From Blastomussa wellsi (Eukaryota; Cnidaria; Anthozoa; Scleractinia; Plerogyridae): a stretch of DNA of 64,000 bases. Where the stretch lies: contig OX393570.1 of the NCBI GenBank assembly GCA_947652115.1, positions 15,608,188-15,672,187 on the forward strand, given 5' to 3'. Of this stretch, positions 1 to 13,066 are shown piece by piece. Every line of letters begins with the position of its first letter. The stretch's first letter is position 1. The notes under the pieces were generated by a model. The model saw nothing but the letters and a program-made list of their open reading frames with translations, had not been told where the DNA came from and did no database searches. The translations under genes and the position numbers were made by a program.

Positions 1-2934
1 ACTGGATGGCATCTATGGTCACCCAGTTTGGCTGCAGGAGTGTCTCGGTCCGTTTCGATGATAGGGATGACAACTGTTGCTACTAGGTGTGAGTGCTCAC
101 TCAGTGTTTTGAATAACTACCAAGAGCATGGTCTCATTATTACTCATCTGATTTGAATTCTTATTTTTGGAATCAAGTTATACATCATTAATAATGACAT
201 AACTCGGACTTTACCTAACAATACTAACGCCATTTGATAAAAATTCCAACATCAAACAAATCTTCATCCGAATTTAAAATGAATATTTTCTTTACGTTTA
301 GTTGAGACCACAAGCATTGCATTCAAAAACTGAGAGTCAAGTCTTGAGTGTAGGATGAAAAAAGGGTCAGGGTTTTGAAACAGACCGCATGAAGTCCAGC
401 GTAGCCTTAATTCAATAACTTGCTAGTCAACTGTCATCACCATTAATATCCGTTATACGAATCAACTTTCAATATCTCTAAACTGGCCCCAAGGCCATTT
501 CCTACTCTAAGAGGGCACATATGTGTCCCAGACAGTGGAGCCATCTAGATAGTTCGACTGCAAGAAGGAGCTTCAGAGAAAGAGAAAGGCCTACTTAATA
601 ATGGAAACAACAGAGATACTGATTTACCCCAAGTGAGTGAAACGTAGCCACTAATTAGAAAAGAAGACTGGATTAATTGCAGATGAGATGTTGATATGGC
701 GCCCGAAACTAAACCATCACTTAGAACAATCAATGGTCAATAATAAAATCAAGGTTAGTAGTATTGAATGTGATATTTGCATCAGTTATTAACTGAGGTC
801 TCTACGTTATTTTTAAGATACAATACTAATAGGTACAGGAAAAGGTACCTGGAAAGTATCGTTTATGCGTTATTTGGGGTGCGTATACTAGAAATGGTTA
901 ATACCTAAGGTTATGACAGAGGAGAAAAAGCCTTGAAAGTCACAATTACATAGTTTGACAATAACACACAGCTTCATTCCAAAAGAACTCGACAACAGTG
1001 ATAATAAGCTCGTAATGTTTCAATTGGCAAAGCTACAGTTTATATTTAAATACACTCATTTCATTTCTAATCCTTGCCATCGTGTTTTTGAATAGAATAT
1101 ATCATTTTACTTTGGTAGCCTGTTTATACCAAAATAAATTTGCCCGGGTTTAGCTGAAATTCGTATCTCGTTTGGATAACATCTCATTTGAGACAAATCT
1201 TGAAAATGTGTAGGGCTGCTGAAAAGGCCGCGAGGTGAAAACTTGAGCAGACATCGTGGCGGTGCCTGCTAACGTAGTTTATTCTACTTGCATTCCACAA
1301 GTCTCGTCAGTTTATTGACTGTGAAATGCTGGTAATGTAACTATGTATTATACTCTGTGACACCTCTCCTTGCTCTGTTCAGCTACGACTCTATATACGT
1401 TAAATATATTTCACTCGATATTTTTCCCTCCGATACAAATGTAAGCCAAATCGTTTATTAGGAAAGAAAAAAGTAACTCTGTTGCTTTTCTATAATGTTT
1501 TCTCTATATATAAAGGGATAACTGGTTATCCCTCTGAAAATAAACAAAATATCAATGCACTGTGACAGTCTAGGTAATGAATAATCTGACAATATATCCA
1601 CCTCTAAACTCAGTTGCTTTTCAAGAATATAGCTAGGTCCGAACATGTCTATATGAGTGAGCAGTTTTACCATGTAATTACCAACTTTGTCAGGTTATCT
1701 AGATCTAACGTCTTAACAAAGTTTAATCTACCTTCACAATAAAGCAATAATTAGTTATACTGCTGCCATGAATAAGTGAATGATATTCAGCGACCTTCAA
1801 CATGATCCGCTGTACATACTTCGTGTTTTTTTTTTGGTTCAAAGATTAAAAAAAAAATTTAATCTCGTTATTGCTTTGACCGTGGCCAGACAAGTCAACA
1901 TGATATTTTATCAGCATATCTAACTCATGGCAATACACACACAAGCATTCCTTTATCATTAACTAAAGTCCTAGCTTAAGGTAGATAGATATTTACTGCA
2001 GTTCAAAGGAAGCCTCAAAATAACGATTATCCTGGAAGAAAATGCACACATAATTTATTCAGTTGCATCAGTGAGAATTGAAAGCGTTTGCAGGACATAA
2101 CTGTATAACATTTACTGGTTACCTACAGGGCAAAAACGTTATTTTCAGATCTTTTTGGCATTTAAATACTTGATTGCCCCATAATAAATTATATGTCTGA
2201 TCTGGTCAAAAGATATGTCCTCAGACGCAACTTGAGATCTGTAAATGGTCATCATTTTACTTGCGTCGATTTTAATTTGCGTCAACAACGGTTTCACATC
2301 ATTATTATTATGACCTTTAGCTGTAAACTTATAATATGTAATACTGTAGTTTTATTTTCATTTTAATGCAATATTATTAGAGTTTTTTTAATATTGATTC
2401 TTTTGTAAAGCACTATTATGAAAGAAAAAGGGGTTTTATAAAAAGGTTTTAAAATAAAAAACGTTTCTAAAAACCCCTCCACCTTACAAAACTTTGTAGT
2501 TTTTCAGAAACAACCTAAGTAGCTGAGCTGAGCAGGTGAGAAGTGGGGGTGGAGATAAGGAAGGGGAACTTTCAACATTCTTTATATGAAGTGTTTTTTA
2601 AAGGTCTCCAGAACAGTGAATATATTTACCAAGCTTGTTCGGTCAAGATGGCTGGATATTGGCCAAGTTCTTTTTTTTTTTGCGTGTTTATGGACCGATA
2701 CGAAGGGATAAAAAAACAAAAAATGATCTTTGTACTTGTGGGACAAACCGCGTAATCCCGAGCGAGCAAGATAGCTCCATCTTGACCGCTCGGGTAGCCA
2801 ATCACAGAGCGGGATTTGGTTCATCTTGCCCGCTCACGGGGCTAGTCATATAATAATGTTTGTTAGTATCCAGGTACGTTTATAGAATATAGAATAGGCC
2901 ATATTCGCATTCTCGGTATTGCAAATCAAATAAG

Positions 2935-3494
2935 AGGGTCTCAATGGGGTAGAGGCTTTTACGGTTAACGGTTAACTTTTTGGCTTTTTTACGGTTAACG
3001 GTTAATTTTGTTCCATTACGGTTAACAGGAGAAGTTAAGAAATAATTGCTATTGTTTTAAGTACTTAAATATTAATTTCCATTGTTGTAAAACATACTGA
3101 AAGTCTTTGGACCATTTTGAGATAAAAAAAGCAGTTTTTGTGTGTGTGTGTGTACACTCCCAGTGAACTATATAACTCTTATGATTTTACTGAGGGGGAA
3201 AAATATTAAGAATACCAAAATAAGATAAAGTTTAAATTACTTAAAGGAAAATAAACAAGGAAATTATGCAGACACTTACGACACTTCCGGTTTCGATCGG
3301 CTTTTCTCGGTACCAGAACACATAAACGCACAGCACATCAGACTCAAAAAAAGTTCTCGAGGCCTTTACTATTGTATTTAGATTTTTTATGGTTAACATT
3401 TTTTACGGGTAACGGTTAAAATTATTTCATTTTTACGCCTAACGGCTAAATTTTTGGCCATTTTACGGCTAACGGTTAACCCCATTGAGACCCT
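2935..3494. mobile_element. hAT-type MITE with 8-bp target duplication
   Basis: The terminal inverted repeats are AGGGTCTCAATGGGG(T) at the left and its exact reverse complement at the right. The element is flanked on both sides by the perfect 8-bp direct repeat CAAATAAG (2927-2934 and 3495-3502). An 8-bp duplication and AGGG ends fit the hAT superfamily. Inside both ends lie tandem subterminal copies of a TTTTACGGTTAACGG unit, all in the same orientation; such arrays often bind transposase. At 560 bp it has no open frame large enough for a transposase, so it is non-autonomous. Confidence 0.85.
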
Positions 3495-3603
3495 CAAATA
3501 AGGTTGTTTTAAAAGATATTCTCCCACGTATTACATTCCATTGCAAGATTGTTTCCGGCCAACACTGAGAATACGAATATAGTCTATTGCATTCCAAAAT
3601 TAT

Positions 3604-3665
3604 CGTCATCATCATCATCACCATTATTATCATGATCATCATAATCATCATCATCATCATCATCA
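3604..3665. repeat. CAT/ATC trinucleotide microsatellite
   Basis: Imperfect (CAT)n tract with short ATTATTATCATGATC interruptions. The minus-strand frame through it gives a poly-methionine run, which is an artefact of the repeat. Confidence 0.9.
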
Positions 3666-5119
3666 ACATCAACAAGCAACAATAAGATACCAAGGGAAAC
3701 CAATATTCTATTGACATCTTTAAACGAGCTTTTTAAACTTAATCTTGCTGAATTTTACCTTTTTATAATATTTTACGTGCAATTAATTTAATTGTTGTCT
3801 TTTACGCTTTCTCTATGTTTTAATAACATCGTTTTACTTTCTAATTAATTCTTTCGCTTTACTTTAAAATCTATGCATTTTGATTTCCAAACTACGGTCA
3901 CGGTTTTGACTTTCTTTGTTTTAACTTGATGGATTATTAATGAGTTCGAAAAGTTAATAAGTTATTCTGAGGATTAAGAAAAAAATATTTACACAGTTAT
4001 TTTGGTATTCCACTTCAACCGTGGCAAAATCTGTTATTGTTAAGCTTTTGTCTGCAGCAGCCAAGAACAGGATATTGTATTTCGTGCAACTCTTAGTATT
4101 CAGACAGCGATTTAGTGGGGGACCGTGACATAAAGTTCTAGTTCTCCCAAGTTCATTTTATGATTTAATCGATCACGTGACCACTCTGCGAAAAACTCTT
4201 GCGTTTATCGTTCAATCCGTGCCCCACGTTCTCTTTTTGTTAACATTTCACAGTGTCGTAAGGAATTCGAAAATATAGCGAGTGATTCCATAACCTTTAT
4301 CACATGCGCACAGACACCTCAAAAGGTCCTCGAAACAGAATGGGAAACTAATTTCGTAGGCATTAAGTACAAAAATGAAAAGAATTTTCTTCCCAAAACA
4401 AAAACAAATATGGCACGAATATCTGAATTTTAGCATCTAAAAGATGAGTATTGCTAATGCCATCACATAGAAGGTCTTTGTGATTTGGGGGCAAATTTTT
4501 ACAATTGTGCTGGGAAGAAAACTTTTGATTAGTCTTCTCGAATTACACTTATTTGAGCTTAGCAAATTTTAGCTAATGTTTTGTACAGCCAATAATATGG
4601 AGTTATGAAAATGTGCGACCCAATCTTGAAACAAGATTTAAAAGGTGCTAAGTTTCATAAAGAAAATTAAACCAGGTCTGTTAAATTAACACCCAATCGA
4701 TAACATTTGAAGTTTGCTTTCCGTGAACCATGTATTCAATGTGTCAACTATGCAATTAACACGGACCCTTTTGCTGCCACTCTAGAGGACAAGTTTATTA
4801 ACCGCCACAGGAAGCGGAAATTCAATGTCGTACTGTTGTAAGACACCATACTAAAAAAATATTAGGTGTGAAAAGCGTTCAAATTCTTGAAGAAAAGCGC
4901 ACGGCAGTTAATTTACCTATAAACTATATTCTTTTTGGGAAATGATATTGAAAAACTTACAAAAATTGTGTTGTTGTTGTTTGAATAATGTCGAAGTGAC
5001 GACATCCCGTCTAGTAATGACTGACAGGGTTAATTATCATAAATTCCAAAGCCTTTCTTCAGAAATCCGCCATGTTACACGCCCAAAAGGGTAACCTGTG
5101 TCCCTGAGCAAGAACCATT

Positions 5120-6923
5120 ATGGCGACAAGAGGTATTGCATATTCCATACCCAGCATATCTTCATTTTCACCAAGTGAAAATCCGTTTTCCATCAAGAAT
5201 ATTTTAAATCTATCGGATGCAGCAATGGAGAAAGACGTCGCACAAACTGACGTCGTTAACGCGTCGTGTTCAGGGCCATCATCTCTTGTAAAACCTCGTG
5301 CAATGTTTCCTCTCGGTTATCAGAGTCGCCTTTCGTCGTCGTGTTTGCCTAGACTCTCTTCACTTCCATCTCCTCAACCTGCTGTGCAGATAATTCCATT
5401 AAGTGTTTTCCCCAACTACGTAGGTACCTTTGGTAAGTTAACAAAAACGGTAAATAGGCCAACAGCAATTGCACAATATCTCATTTACAAACTGTGACCA
5501 AATAATATAACTCCAGTGTATCATCTATTTAGCTTAATAAATAGCTTGAATACAAGCCCTGCATAGTCAGGCTAAGTTGATATTTAGAGATTTCGACTTG
5601 CGATAGACATCTTTTATCCACAAAACGATGTTGTTGTTTTTGTTTTTTGTTAAGTTTCTTCATGGATGTCCATATCGCTGAAAAGTGTATTGAACGAACA
5701 CTTCTCAGAAACCCTTTTATGTCAACTTAAAGTTCAAGCTGAAATACAACTTTGCCATCAATTCGTGCACACTTTACTCGACTACTACTTTAAAGCGTTC
5801 TATAGTGCAGTTTTAAATCTCAAAGAAGTGATTTCTACATCACGATCGCTTGAGATATTTGCAGTTGTAGCTTGCAGCTAGTCATTAACATCCATTATTT
5901 TTGTCAGAGGTTCCGAGCGTGCAAACTCCAAGCTACTTAAGGTTTTATTCCTTATTCCTTAATTATTTTAAAGAACGTTGTAAGTTACTGAACATTATTG
6001 AACAGAATTTTGTGAAATATCATGATCTGTGAAAACGTTTACGTGTGGATAAATATCGGTGTAATGGAAGTTGAACATCGCTTGTGATCACAGTAAGGCG
6101 AATAGCGAACACTGGATTTCGTCAGATACCTTTGCTATTTAATTAAAATGTCTTTCTTTCGCTTTTACAAGAACTGTATAATTTATATCACAAGTGGGTT
6201 AGTTTCGAGATAGTTGAGCATCTCATTATGCCCAGTTCTAACCGCCGTCGCTTATTTTCAACAATGTCATCTTTCTTCGGTTTAGTTCAGAGCAGATAAT
6301 TTTAGAAAGAAGCCATGTTTGCTTTACCTAAAGCATTATGCAAAAGCAATCGATTGAGGAAATAAAATTTGGTCCAACGAAGGTCAAGATGCCAAGAGGC
6401 GTAAAACATGATTACATGCCATCACGATGTACCTTGCATAGCTTCCTTGGCTTGCCAGAATTTAACGCCTATTTACCTAAATTTTCTACACAGCTACTTA
6501 TATAAAATGCTCATTTTTGTAAATCTCATTATTTAAATTCCTTATTAAGATTTTCTTTTGTAATTTTTAGGTTTGAATGTTCAGAAGAAACGAAGGCGGC
6601 CGATGAAGAAAAAGAAACTACGTCCCTTGTTTTCAACTCATCAAATCCAAACTATGGAGAAGGAGTTTGCAAAATGTCGATATGTCACAGAAAGCAGACG
6701 AGCTGAGCTTGCTTCAGACCTGAATCTAACAGAAATGCAAGTGAAAACCTGGTTTCAGAATCGACGAACAAAGTGGAAAAAGGAAACACAAGACAAAGGA
6801 GAAGTTCAGTCGTCGGAAATGCCATTCTTTTGCGGAGGAACTCGCCACCAAGGTTTCCCGCTTGGGACAAATACAATGAGCCATTACAATGTGAACTGCA
6901 TCGAACATTTTGCTGTATTTTGA
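5120..6923 (+). CDS. NKL-type homeobox protein with EH1 motif, two exons
   Basis: Likely a nuclear transcription factor that acts as a repressor. Exon 1 is 5120-5432, followed by donor GTAAGT. Exon 2 is 6571-6923, preceded by a T-rich acceptor ending TTTTTAG. The join is phase 1 and gives a 221-aa protein. The start ATG has A at -3 and G at +4. Residues 22-31 (PFSIKNILNL) match the EH1 Groucho-binding motif of NK-type factors. The homeodomain is at about residues 118-177, with helix 3 core VKTWFQNRRTKW (T47, W48, F49, N51). The spaced residues HQIQT, EK, ELA and LNLT recall Bar/BarH-like domains, but residue 49 is F rather than the Bar-type Y, and RPLF replaces the usual RTxF. Tlx, Not or Msx-like are alternatives, so I give no symbol. 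A basic run (KKRRRPMKKKK) precedes the domain and is a likely nuclear signal. The nearest AATAAA is at 8077-8082. Confidence 0.9.
6609..6788 (+). other. Homeobox (60-codon DNA-binding domain)
   Basis: Placed by setting the tryptophan of TWFQNRR as homeodomain position 48. Position 8 is F, 16 is M (usually L), 20 is F, 51 is N and 53 is R. The domain is contained entirely in exon 2. Confidence 0.9.
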
Positions 6924-9849
6924 ACCCCAGTAGTTCAGTAAGGTTCGTAAAGAGATATTGTCCTCTATAATTTTTTATGGACTGATGAAGAGTATATTGC
7001 GACAATTCTTTAAAACGAACATATGAAGGACCGGACGGTCTTTGTAAATACAGACTTATTGAAGCAATGTTCAGGGGCACCCAACGGAACATTTCGATGA
7101 AATATCTGTTCGGAACTTTGTGGTCCCCTCAGGTTTTCTTCAGTAAAATGCATCCTCGAACTTTCGTGATTCGGAAATTTTAATGCCCGTTGTTCTTAGA
7201 GAGATAATGCCTCTTGGGTTCGGGCAAACGCCAGCTACTATTTTCCCTAACAAGACTTTGCCCTAAAAGTCTATGCCACGTTACATACAACGTTCAGCCA
7301 AAAATTCAACAGACCAAACTGTTTTAGTGTACACAAATATCCTTCCTAAATGCTAAACGATACAGGAAAACAGAGCGTCGACATTACATTCCATTTGCTT
7401 AAACTCACCGTTGGGTGCTCCTGGACAAAGCTTCTTTGTTGATGTCTATTTTAAAGCTATTTTTCCTGAAATGTATTGAAATATTATTATTGCCCTTTCT
7501 CTACTTTATTGCCGATGATAATAGCAAAAATGAAACAACTCATACACGTTCTAATGGATAATGGATTTAGGAGTCTTCGCATTAACAGAGCATTCTATAC
7601 AGCATGTTATATTGTTTGCATTGTTTATCATGAATCCATGTTCACACGTAGTTAACTTGTTAGAACGTCGTTCTGCTTACTCTCGCGTTATTTTATGTCT
7701 GAAACAATTACTCTGCATAGTTATGTGCATGGTTGTTAAGTTTATTTTAACATATTTTTTAATGAATTTGTCCTGTTATTTTATGTTTCTATATATTGCG
7801 GTTCATTTCATCGGTTACCTCGATGTACAAATGACATTCATGGATGTATATACACATGTTAGTGCGAATATATCTTGCATCTCCGGTTAGCATTGACATG
7901 AAATATAAGGCATGGTTCTTGTTTGAAAATTACTAATGCTTATCAATTTTCGTTATTACCAAGCCGGTTAGCGAGGTCAACCAGCAAAAGAGTTAGCTAT
8001 AATTAGTTCCCTGAGTAGTTTACATTTTGTCTAAGTAAAATTTTCATGCTCTTGTACTTATATTTATTCATGACAAAATAAAATGATTGGTTGTTCTTAT
8101 TTTGTTGCTGAAACTTCAAGCTCACTGGCTACGGTATTTCAACCTTTCAACCTAGTTAGAACTTTATCTCCATTAATTTGAGATTTAGTTGTACAGAGCA
8201 AAACATCATATGTGCAGGTCACACCTTATTTTAAGGAACATTGAAGTTATTCTTTAGGGCGGACTCAACGATCAAATCATAGCAAGGTAACAGATTGAAA
8301 TACATCTGTCCTCTGCTGCAGACAACTTCCAGCTCATGAAATAACTTAGAATATATTTGAATTTCTACTGTCCTCGGAGGAAAAAAGCCACATTGGTTTC
8401 ATTCGGTTCTCATACAAGCCCTCAATTCAGAAATGTACATAGAGCTGAAATTTGAAGGCCTTTTTACAAGTTCAAATAATAACTTAGACCAGTTATAATC
8501 GATTTAACAGCGTCTAACAGGATAAGAGCTTTTAGAGAGAAATTAGCACTTCCACAAATTCAAAAGTATTAAAATTTGAAAACACGGTAAATTGCAAACG
8601 ATTCTTGCGAACACAACCATTGAAAAAATGAATGGAAATATTCAAGTAAATTTTATCTGCGGTATTCGCCGGATTTTAATGAAACATAAGAGGATATTAG
8701 AGCCTAATGTCTGTCCCATTGCAATGTCCTGATAAAACGACTCCTGGCACCAGAAAGTCACCAGACTTCATAAGCTGTTCAGAAATTAGCATCAGATCCC
8801 TTTTGAAGCGAGCTTTAAAAGGGCTCTCCGAAACAGAAGATCCGTGGAACATCCAATTAGTTTTAGAATAAAGGTTTATCGTTAAGCCATTATCAGCTTG
8901 TTTTCTGTTGAGATGTTAAATTTCCGTTTCGTAGTTGTCACAGGGCTTATACATCAACACTCGGACGGGTTTCATGTGAACATTGCCAGCTGGATTAACC
9001 GAGGTGCACATTAGCGAGGCGTGGTTGCCTAGTGGTTAGTGCGGAGAGCCTGGGTTCCACCTGTCCAGCACTGCGAAAAAACAAGAGAATATGGGTGAAC
9101 GACAGGGCGGAAAAACGAAATACGACCTCCCGTGATAAGGAAGCCAATGGATTTATAAGCTCAATATTTTGTATACAAGCCCTTTAAGGGATAAAGAACA
9201 AAATTTCAAATGGGACCAAAATTTGGTGAATGCGAGCCTTGAGATATAAGGCCCTGTACTTTGGGAGAGGTGAGATTTTGATCAACAAATAACACATCGT
9301 TTTCTCAAATATCCCTGAGTAAGTTGAGTAAAGATGAACAAATAGGCCCTCACATGGCACAAAATAACATCCTGCTGGTGAGCAAGTTACGCTCTGGGAC
9401 ATGAAGTGAACATGTTTTTGTATCTCTCAATTAATGTCCACCTTGTCCAATTTCCAATTTTTGCTATAAGAATCGGAACGCACGTTTGGGGCTAATTAAA
9501 ATTATGGCATCGATGGAGCATGGCTTCGCATAGTGAAGACGCCCACCTTGAGAATCGTGATACATGCACATACGCAGCTAGCCACCTCTGGCGTTTTGAC
9601 ATATTTAAATCCGCGTACGAAGTGACTGTCGTATCGCCCGCATACAATGATCGATGTTAGATGAGCTGGCAGGAAGGGGCTAAATCGTTATGGAAATAAC
9701 AACCAAGCAACCAACTTTGTTATCATCAACATTAAGTAGAAGTGAGTCAATAATCCTTAAAACGGCTGTCTCGCAAGCAGAGCGGTCTATTCCACCTTTT
9801 GCATTTCATTTAGAGAAAATACGCAATCATTTGCACTAAAAGTCAGACA
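6924..9849. other. 3' flank of homeobox gene and intergenic DNA
   Basis: Probably contains the 3' UTR of the homeobox gene, since AATAAA occurs at 8077-8082. A possible tRNA-like SINE head lies at about 9016-9064. No other gene is visible; the frame at 7561-7890 has no recognisable domain and a biased, hydrophobic composition. Confidence 0.5.
9014..9064 (+). repeat. Possible tRNA-derived SINE remnant
   Basis: A box A-like TGGTTGCCTAGTGGTTAG is followed by a box B-like GGTTCCACCTG, but the spacing is shorter than in a real tRNA. It is probably a degraded SINE head. Confidence 0.35.
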
Positions 9850-10049
9850 NNNNNNNNNNNNNNNNNNNNNNNNNNNNNNNNNNNNNNNNNNNNNNNNNNN
9901 NNNNNNNNNNNNNNNNNNNNNNNNNNNNNNNNNNNNNNNNNNNNNNNNNNNNNNNNNNNNNNNNNNNNNNNNNNNNNNNNNNNNNNNNNNNNNNNNNNNN
10001 NNNNNNNNNNNNNNNNNNNNNNNNNNNNNNNNNNNNNNNNNNNNNNNNN
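9850..10049. other. Assembly gap (200 N)
   Basis: A run of exactly 200 N bases, probably a scaffold gap of fixed nominal size. Frames translated across it are meaningless. Confidence 1.
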
Positions 10050-10243
10050 TGTGAAATTAACACATTTCAGGCGATTAAGTCCATGCAGGCATGTGCACGA
10101 GGTTGTTATAAAATTATAAATACCCGAATAAATACCGAGTCCATGTTCAAGCAGAATAACACTCCTTTCGTCAGCCAGTAGAGCAGTGAAGGAAGTCTCT
10201 CTCTTGTTCTCTGGTTTTTGATCCACGCGAATTCTCTGCAATT

Positions 10244-10390
10244 ATGACTGAAGCTCCAACGGGACCGATTTCCACAGCCGCTAGTAAACCCTCCACAAGA
10301 CGTAAATCCTCCGGCGCAAGCGGCGGGTCAGTGGCGCCAGCTCCACAACCCGTTCAAGATAATGCCGCAGACGCTCAAAATGAACTCGAG
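10244..10390 (+). CDS. Possible first coding exon, low-complexity Ser/Ala/Pro N-terminus
   Basis: The frame opens with MTEAPTGPISTAASKPSTRR and runs 49 codons to a plausible donor (CTCGAG then GTAAAT). It is rich in Ser, Ala, Pro and Thr with a basic patch, and I see no domain. It could be the N-terminus of a host protein or the gag-like first exon of a retroelement. I found no downstream exon that joins it. A related sequence (an AGCAGTGAAGGAAG stretch) occurs upstream at 10181-10195 and again near 12080, which favours a repeat. Confidence 0.3.
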
Positions 10391-10850
10391 GTAAATTTCG
10401 GTGTTTCTTTTTTTTTTTTTTTTTGCTTATTGATTTTTTTTTTTGGTTTTCCCTACTTTGGGCACATGTTAGGGGTGTGGTTATAATTTATTTTGCGTAC
10501 AAGCTTCATTTTTTTTCCATGGGCGAGTTACGTTTGTCTTTTCCCATGGGTCAGTTGCTTCCCAGTTTCAATGGCATTCCTGCATATCAAGTGAATGTTT
10601 TTTTTTTTCCAAGGGATAGTTTCTTGCCCTCGTGGTGGACTCCCTTCATATATTTATTTGTGGGTGGAACATGTTTTTACGGAATATGGAATACGGAATA
10701 TGTTCCCTTTTGTTTTGTCACTCTTGCTGAGGTTATGGCCGCTTTCTTGCATATTTTTACGTGACCCGTGTCGGGTCTCACGTATGTATGCTCCTGTGAG
10801 TGGCCTTCTGGTTGTTTCATGTTAATTTTTGGAATATGGAAAATTTATAT

Positions 10851-12130
10851 GCTGTGTGTAGTTACAGGGGTGAGTTTTCTCACCAGGACTATTCCTTTGC
10901 GGGAGAGTTGGACTACCGCGGACTACCCTTAATAATCAACCAAATTTACTTCTGTGGGTTTAGGAAATACAAGACACTTGCTTAGCTACCGACGTGATCA
11001 TTCAAAACACCATTCTCTTCCCCATAGCCCTTTTCGTTTCTCTTAGCCCGCAGGGCCTTGGCACGAAAAACGAAGGGCTCTGGGGACATACGATTTTCTA
11101 AAAAATTCGATTTTTTTTATTGGCTGTTGAGAACGGAAGTTAAAATGTTCGCAGGCCGCCTCATTACAACACACAACATGTAGAAACATCAATGCTATAT
11201 ACATGAAGTCCGGAAGTCCTAGAATCTCGGACTGAAAATCCTATGTCTCTAGAGCCCTTCGTTTTTCGTGCCAAGACCCTGCCGGCTAAGAGAATTATCC
11301 CTGCATTTCATTACTTTCTACTAAGTTTTTCTACTAATTGTTATATTCTGGTATTTCTGTCATTTTTTTTTTCTTCTTACTGTTATTATTTACTTTCTTA
11401 TTGTATATATATGTCTATGAATTATTTCTACTGTAATCTACTTCATTAATTAATTGTGTAAAATGTAAATGTAAAATGCCTCTTTTCTGACCTTCTATTT
11501 ATTTTAAAGTAATAAATGGTGGTCACCCAACTAGTTTAGCTTTTTAGTTATTTTGGGTGACCAGCAACTGTATGTATTCTTAATTTATTTATTGTTTAAT
11601 CATTTATTGTTAATTAATGCAGTTCAAATAAACCTTGTTGTTGTTAAAAGGGCTATGGAGACGAGAATGTCAAAACACATCACCATCCATCCACAAACAC
11701 CCGCCATCTTGATTTTCACCCGCTTTCTTGCTTTTCGACCCAGTCTTCTTTAAGTCTCGCACCATTCTTTACCAAAAAAAAGCAAGATGGCGGGTGTTTT
11801 GTATGATCGCGTCGGTGGCTAGGTTAGTTTCTTGTATTTCTTTAAGCCGCAGTAATAAATTTGGTTGATTATTATTAGTCCGTAGGGGTAGTCCGCAGGG
11901 TAGTCCACGAAGTCAACTCACCCTTCCTTTGCGGAATATGTATACGCCGTGAGTAGTCACGGGGCAGAGTTTTCTCACCAGGACTATTCCTTCGCGGAAT
12001 ATGTATACGCCGAGTTGGTGGGGGGGGGGGGGGGGGGGTCCGAGAGCTTCGATTGACTGGTGCATTAGTCTCGGCCAGCGGAGCAGTGAAGGAAGGATCG
12101 GCCCACCCATTCATCCTAAGCCTTAACCCT
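10851..12130. repeat. Rearranged repeat block with direct and inverted copies
   Basis: A segment TTTTCTCACCAGGACTATTCC occurs at about 10876-10896 and again at about 11969-11989. GGTTGATTATT...GGTAGTCCGC at 11862-11905 is the inverse of 10907-10942. A unit GCGGAATATGTATACGCCG occurs twice at 11930-12012, and a 17-20 base G run follows at about 12018. An unrelated MITE (11038-11294) lies inside. I cannot assign it to a family. Confidence 0.6.
11038..11294. mobile_element. MITE with ~50-bp inverted repeats
   Basis: Arms begin TTCTCTTAGCC and end GGCTAAGAGAA. Both carry an inverted copy of CACGAAAAACGAAGGGCTCT. No coding capacity. The GGGCTCTGGGGACA core recurs in the element at 20985-21230. 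Confidence 0.75.
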
Positions 12131-12415
12131 AAGCCAAGCTGTTCCAGCTTGGCTTAGACCGCTGAGCAACATTATTTCCCATACCTTATTTCAACTGAGC
12201 ATGAAAAGAGTGTTAAAAATAGATTACTATGGTGTATGGAATTCACGTGCACGGATTGGGAGGAAGGACAAATCTAATTCTTTTCTGTCCGAATAGTTAT
12301 ACATAACACCATGCATGTGCCGTTCGATTTTATTCGATGCCTTGGATAATGTAGATAGAACCGAAATTAGACGAAAGTTTGGTACATCATCGAGGTCCCG
12401 CTTTACTTTAAAAGA

Positions 12416-12610
12416 GTGATTAATCAGCCGCGATGCATCTCTTTGTTTATAGAAAATGTTCGCAGCCATCCCTTGCGAATTTTCACAAGCGTAAAGCCGA
12501 CGAAAAACAATAAAACATGCTTTTTCTATGTTTTATACTCCGATAAAACATGGGTTTTTGACCAATCAGTGCGCGCGCAGAGTCCTATCTATATTATAAA
12601 ATTGTTTATT
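12416..12610. repeat. Dispersed repeat, second copy at 15400-16370
   Basis: The segment with TATAGAAAATGTTCGCAGCC, ACAATAAAACATGCTTTTTC and GATAAAACATGGGTTTTTGA recurs at 15440-15517 and 16290-16350. In the second copy it is interrupted by another element. Confidence 0.7.
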
Positions 12611-13066
12611 CAATCAAAGTTGTCGTACCTTTCTGTAAGTCGTAGAGGCATGGGATAAAGTAGTTATGCAATGTTTTCTCGTGGCATACCGCATTAATAT
12701 CCCACTCGTTGCTTGATTTTTAATGGTATGTCACTCGAAATCATTCCAAAACTAGTATGTACAGATTTTTCCTGTTTTGCATTTACATCTAACTCGACCA
12801 CGTGAAAATTCCAAAAATTCCTGTAATACCGAATAGACACATAGCTGATCTCACCAGAGATACCAGTTAGGAAAGCCCAAGGAAACTGATCAATACAGTC
12901 AATAAGCAGACGTGAATGGACAAAAACTATTCCGTGGAGTTAAATAAAAGTTTCTATGAAGCTCAACACAATAATAGCCTATTTCTGTTGTCTCAAATTG
13001 CTCCTGTTAGTACTAAAAATATTATGGCTTCATATACAAAGAGTATTTGTATTGCATTTGCCACAA

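Larger units (their letters stand above)
1..5119. other. Intergenic DNA upstream of the homeobox gene
   Basis: No convincing coding region was found. The first ~110 bases have short open frames but no recognisable protein. The stretch holds a hAT-type MITE at 2935-3494, a short (TG)n tract near 3139-3152 and a (CAT)n-type microsatellite at about 3604-3665. At 2640-2860 there is repeat-like sequence with a small palindrome (CGAGCGAGCAAGAT and its inverse). The rest is AT-rich and shows nothing I can name. Confidence 0.6.

Noticed and set aside
1..90. Possible terminal exon at the left edge
   Set aside because: Three frames are open over this short stretch and none gives a recognisable protein.
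3469..3717. Minus-strand ORF with a run of methionines
   Set aside because: Translation of the CAT microsatellite and the MITE end, not a protein.
7561..7890. 109-codon hydrophobic frame downstream of the homeobox gene
   Set aside because: Composition reflects T-rich DNA. No signal, domain or splice sites; probably 3' UTR or intergenic.
9836..10241. Open frames across the N gap
   Set aside because: They exist only because N codons are not stops.
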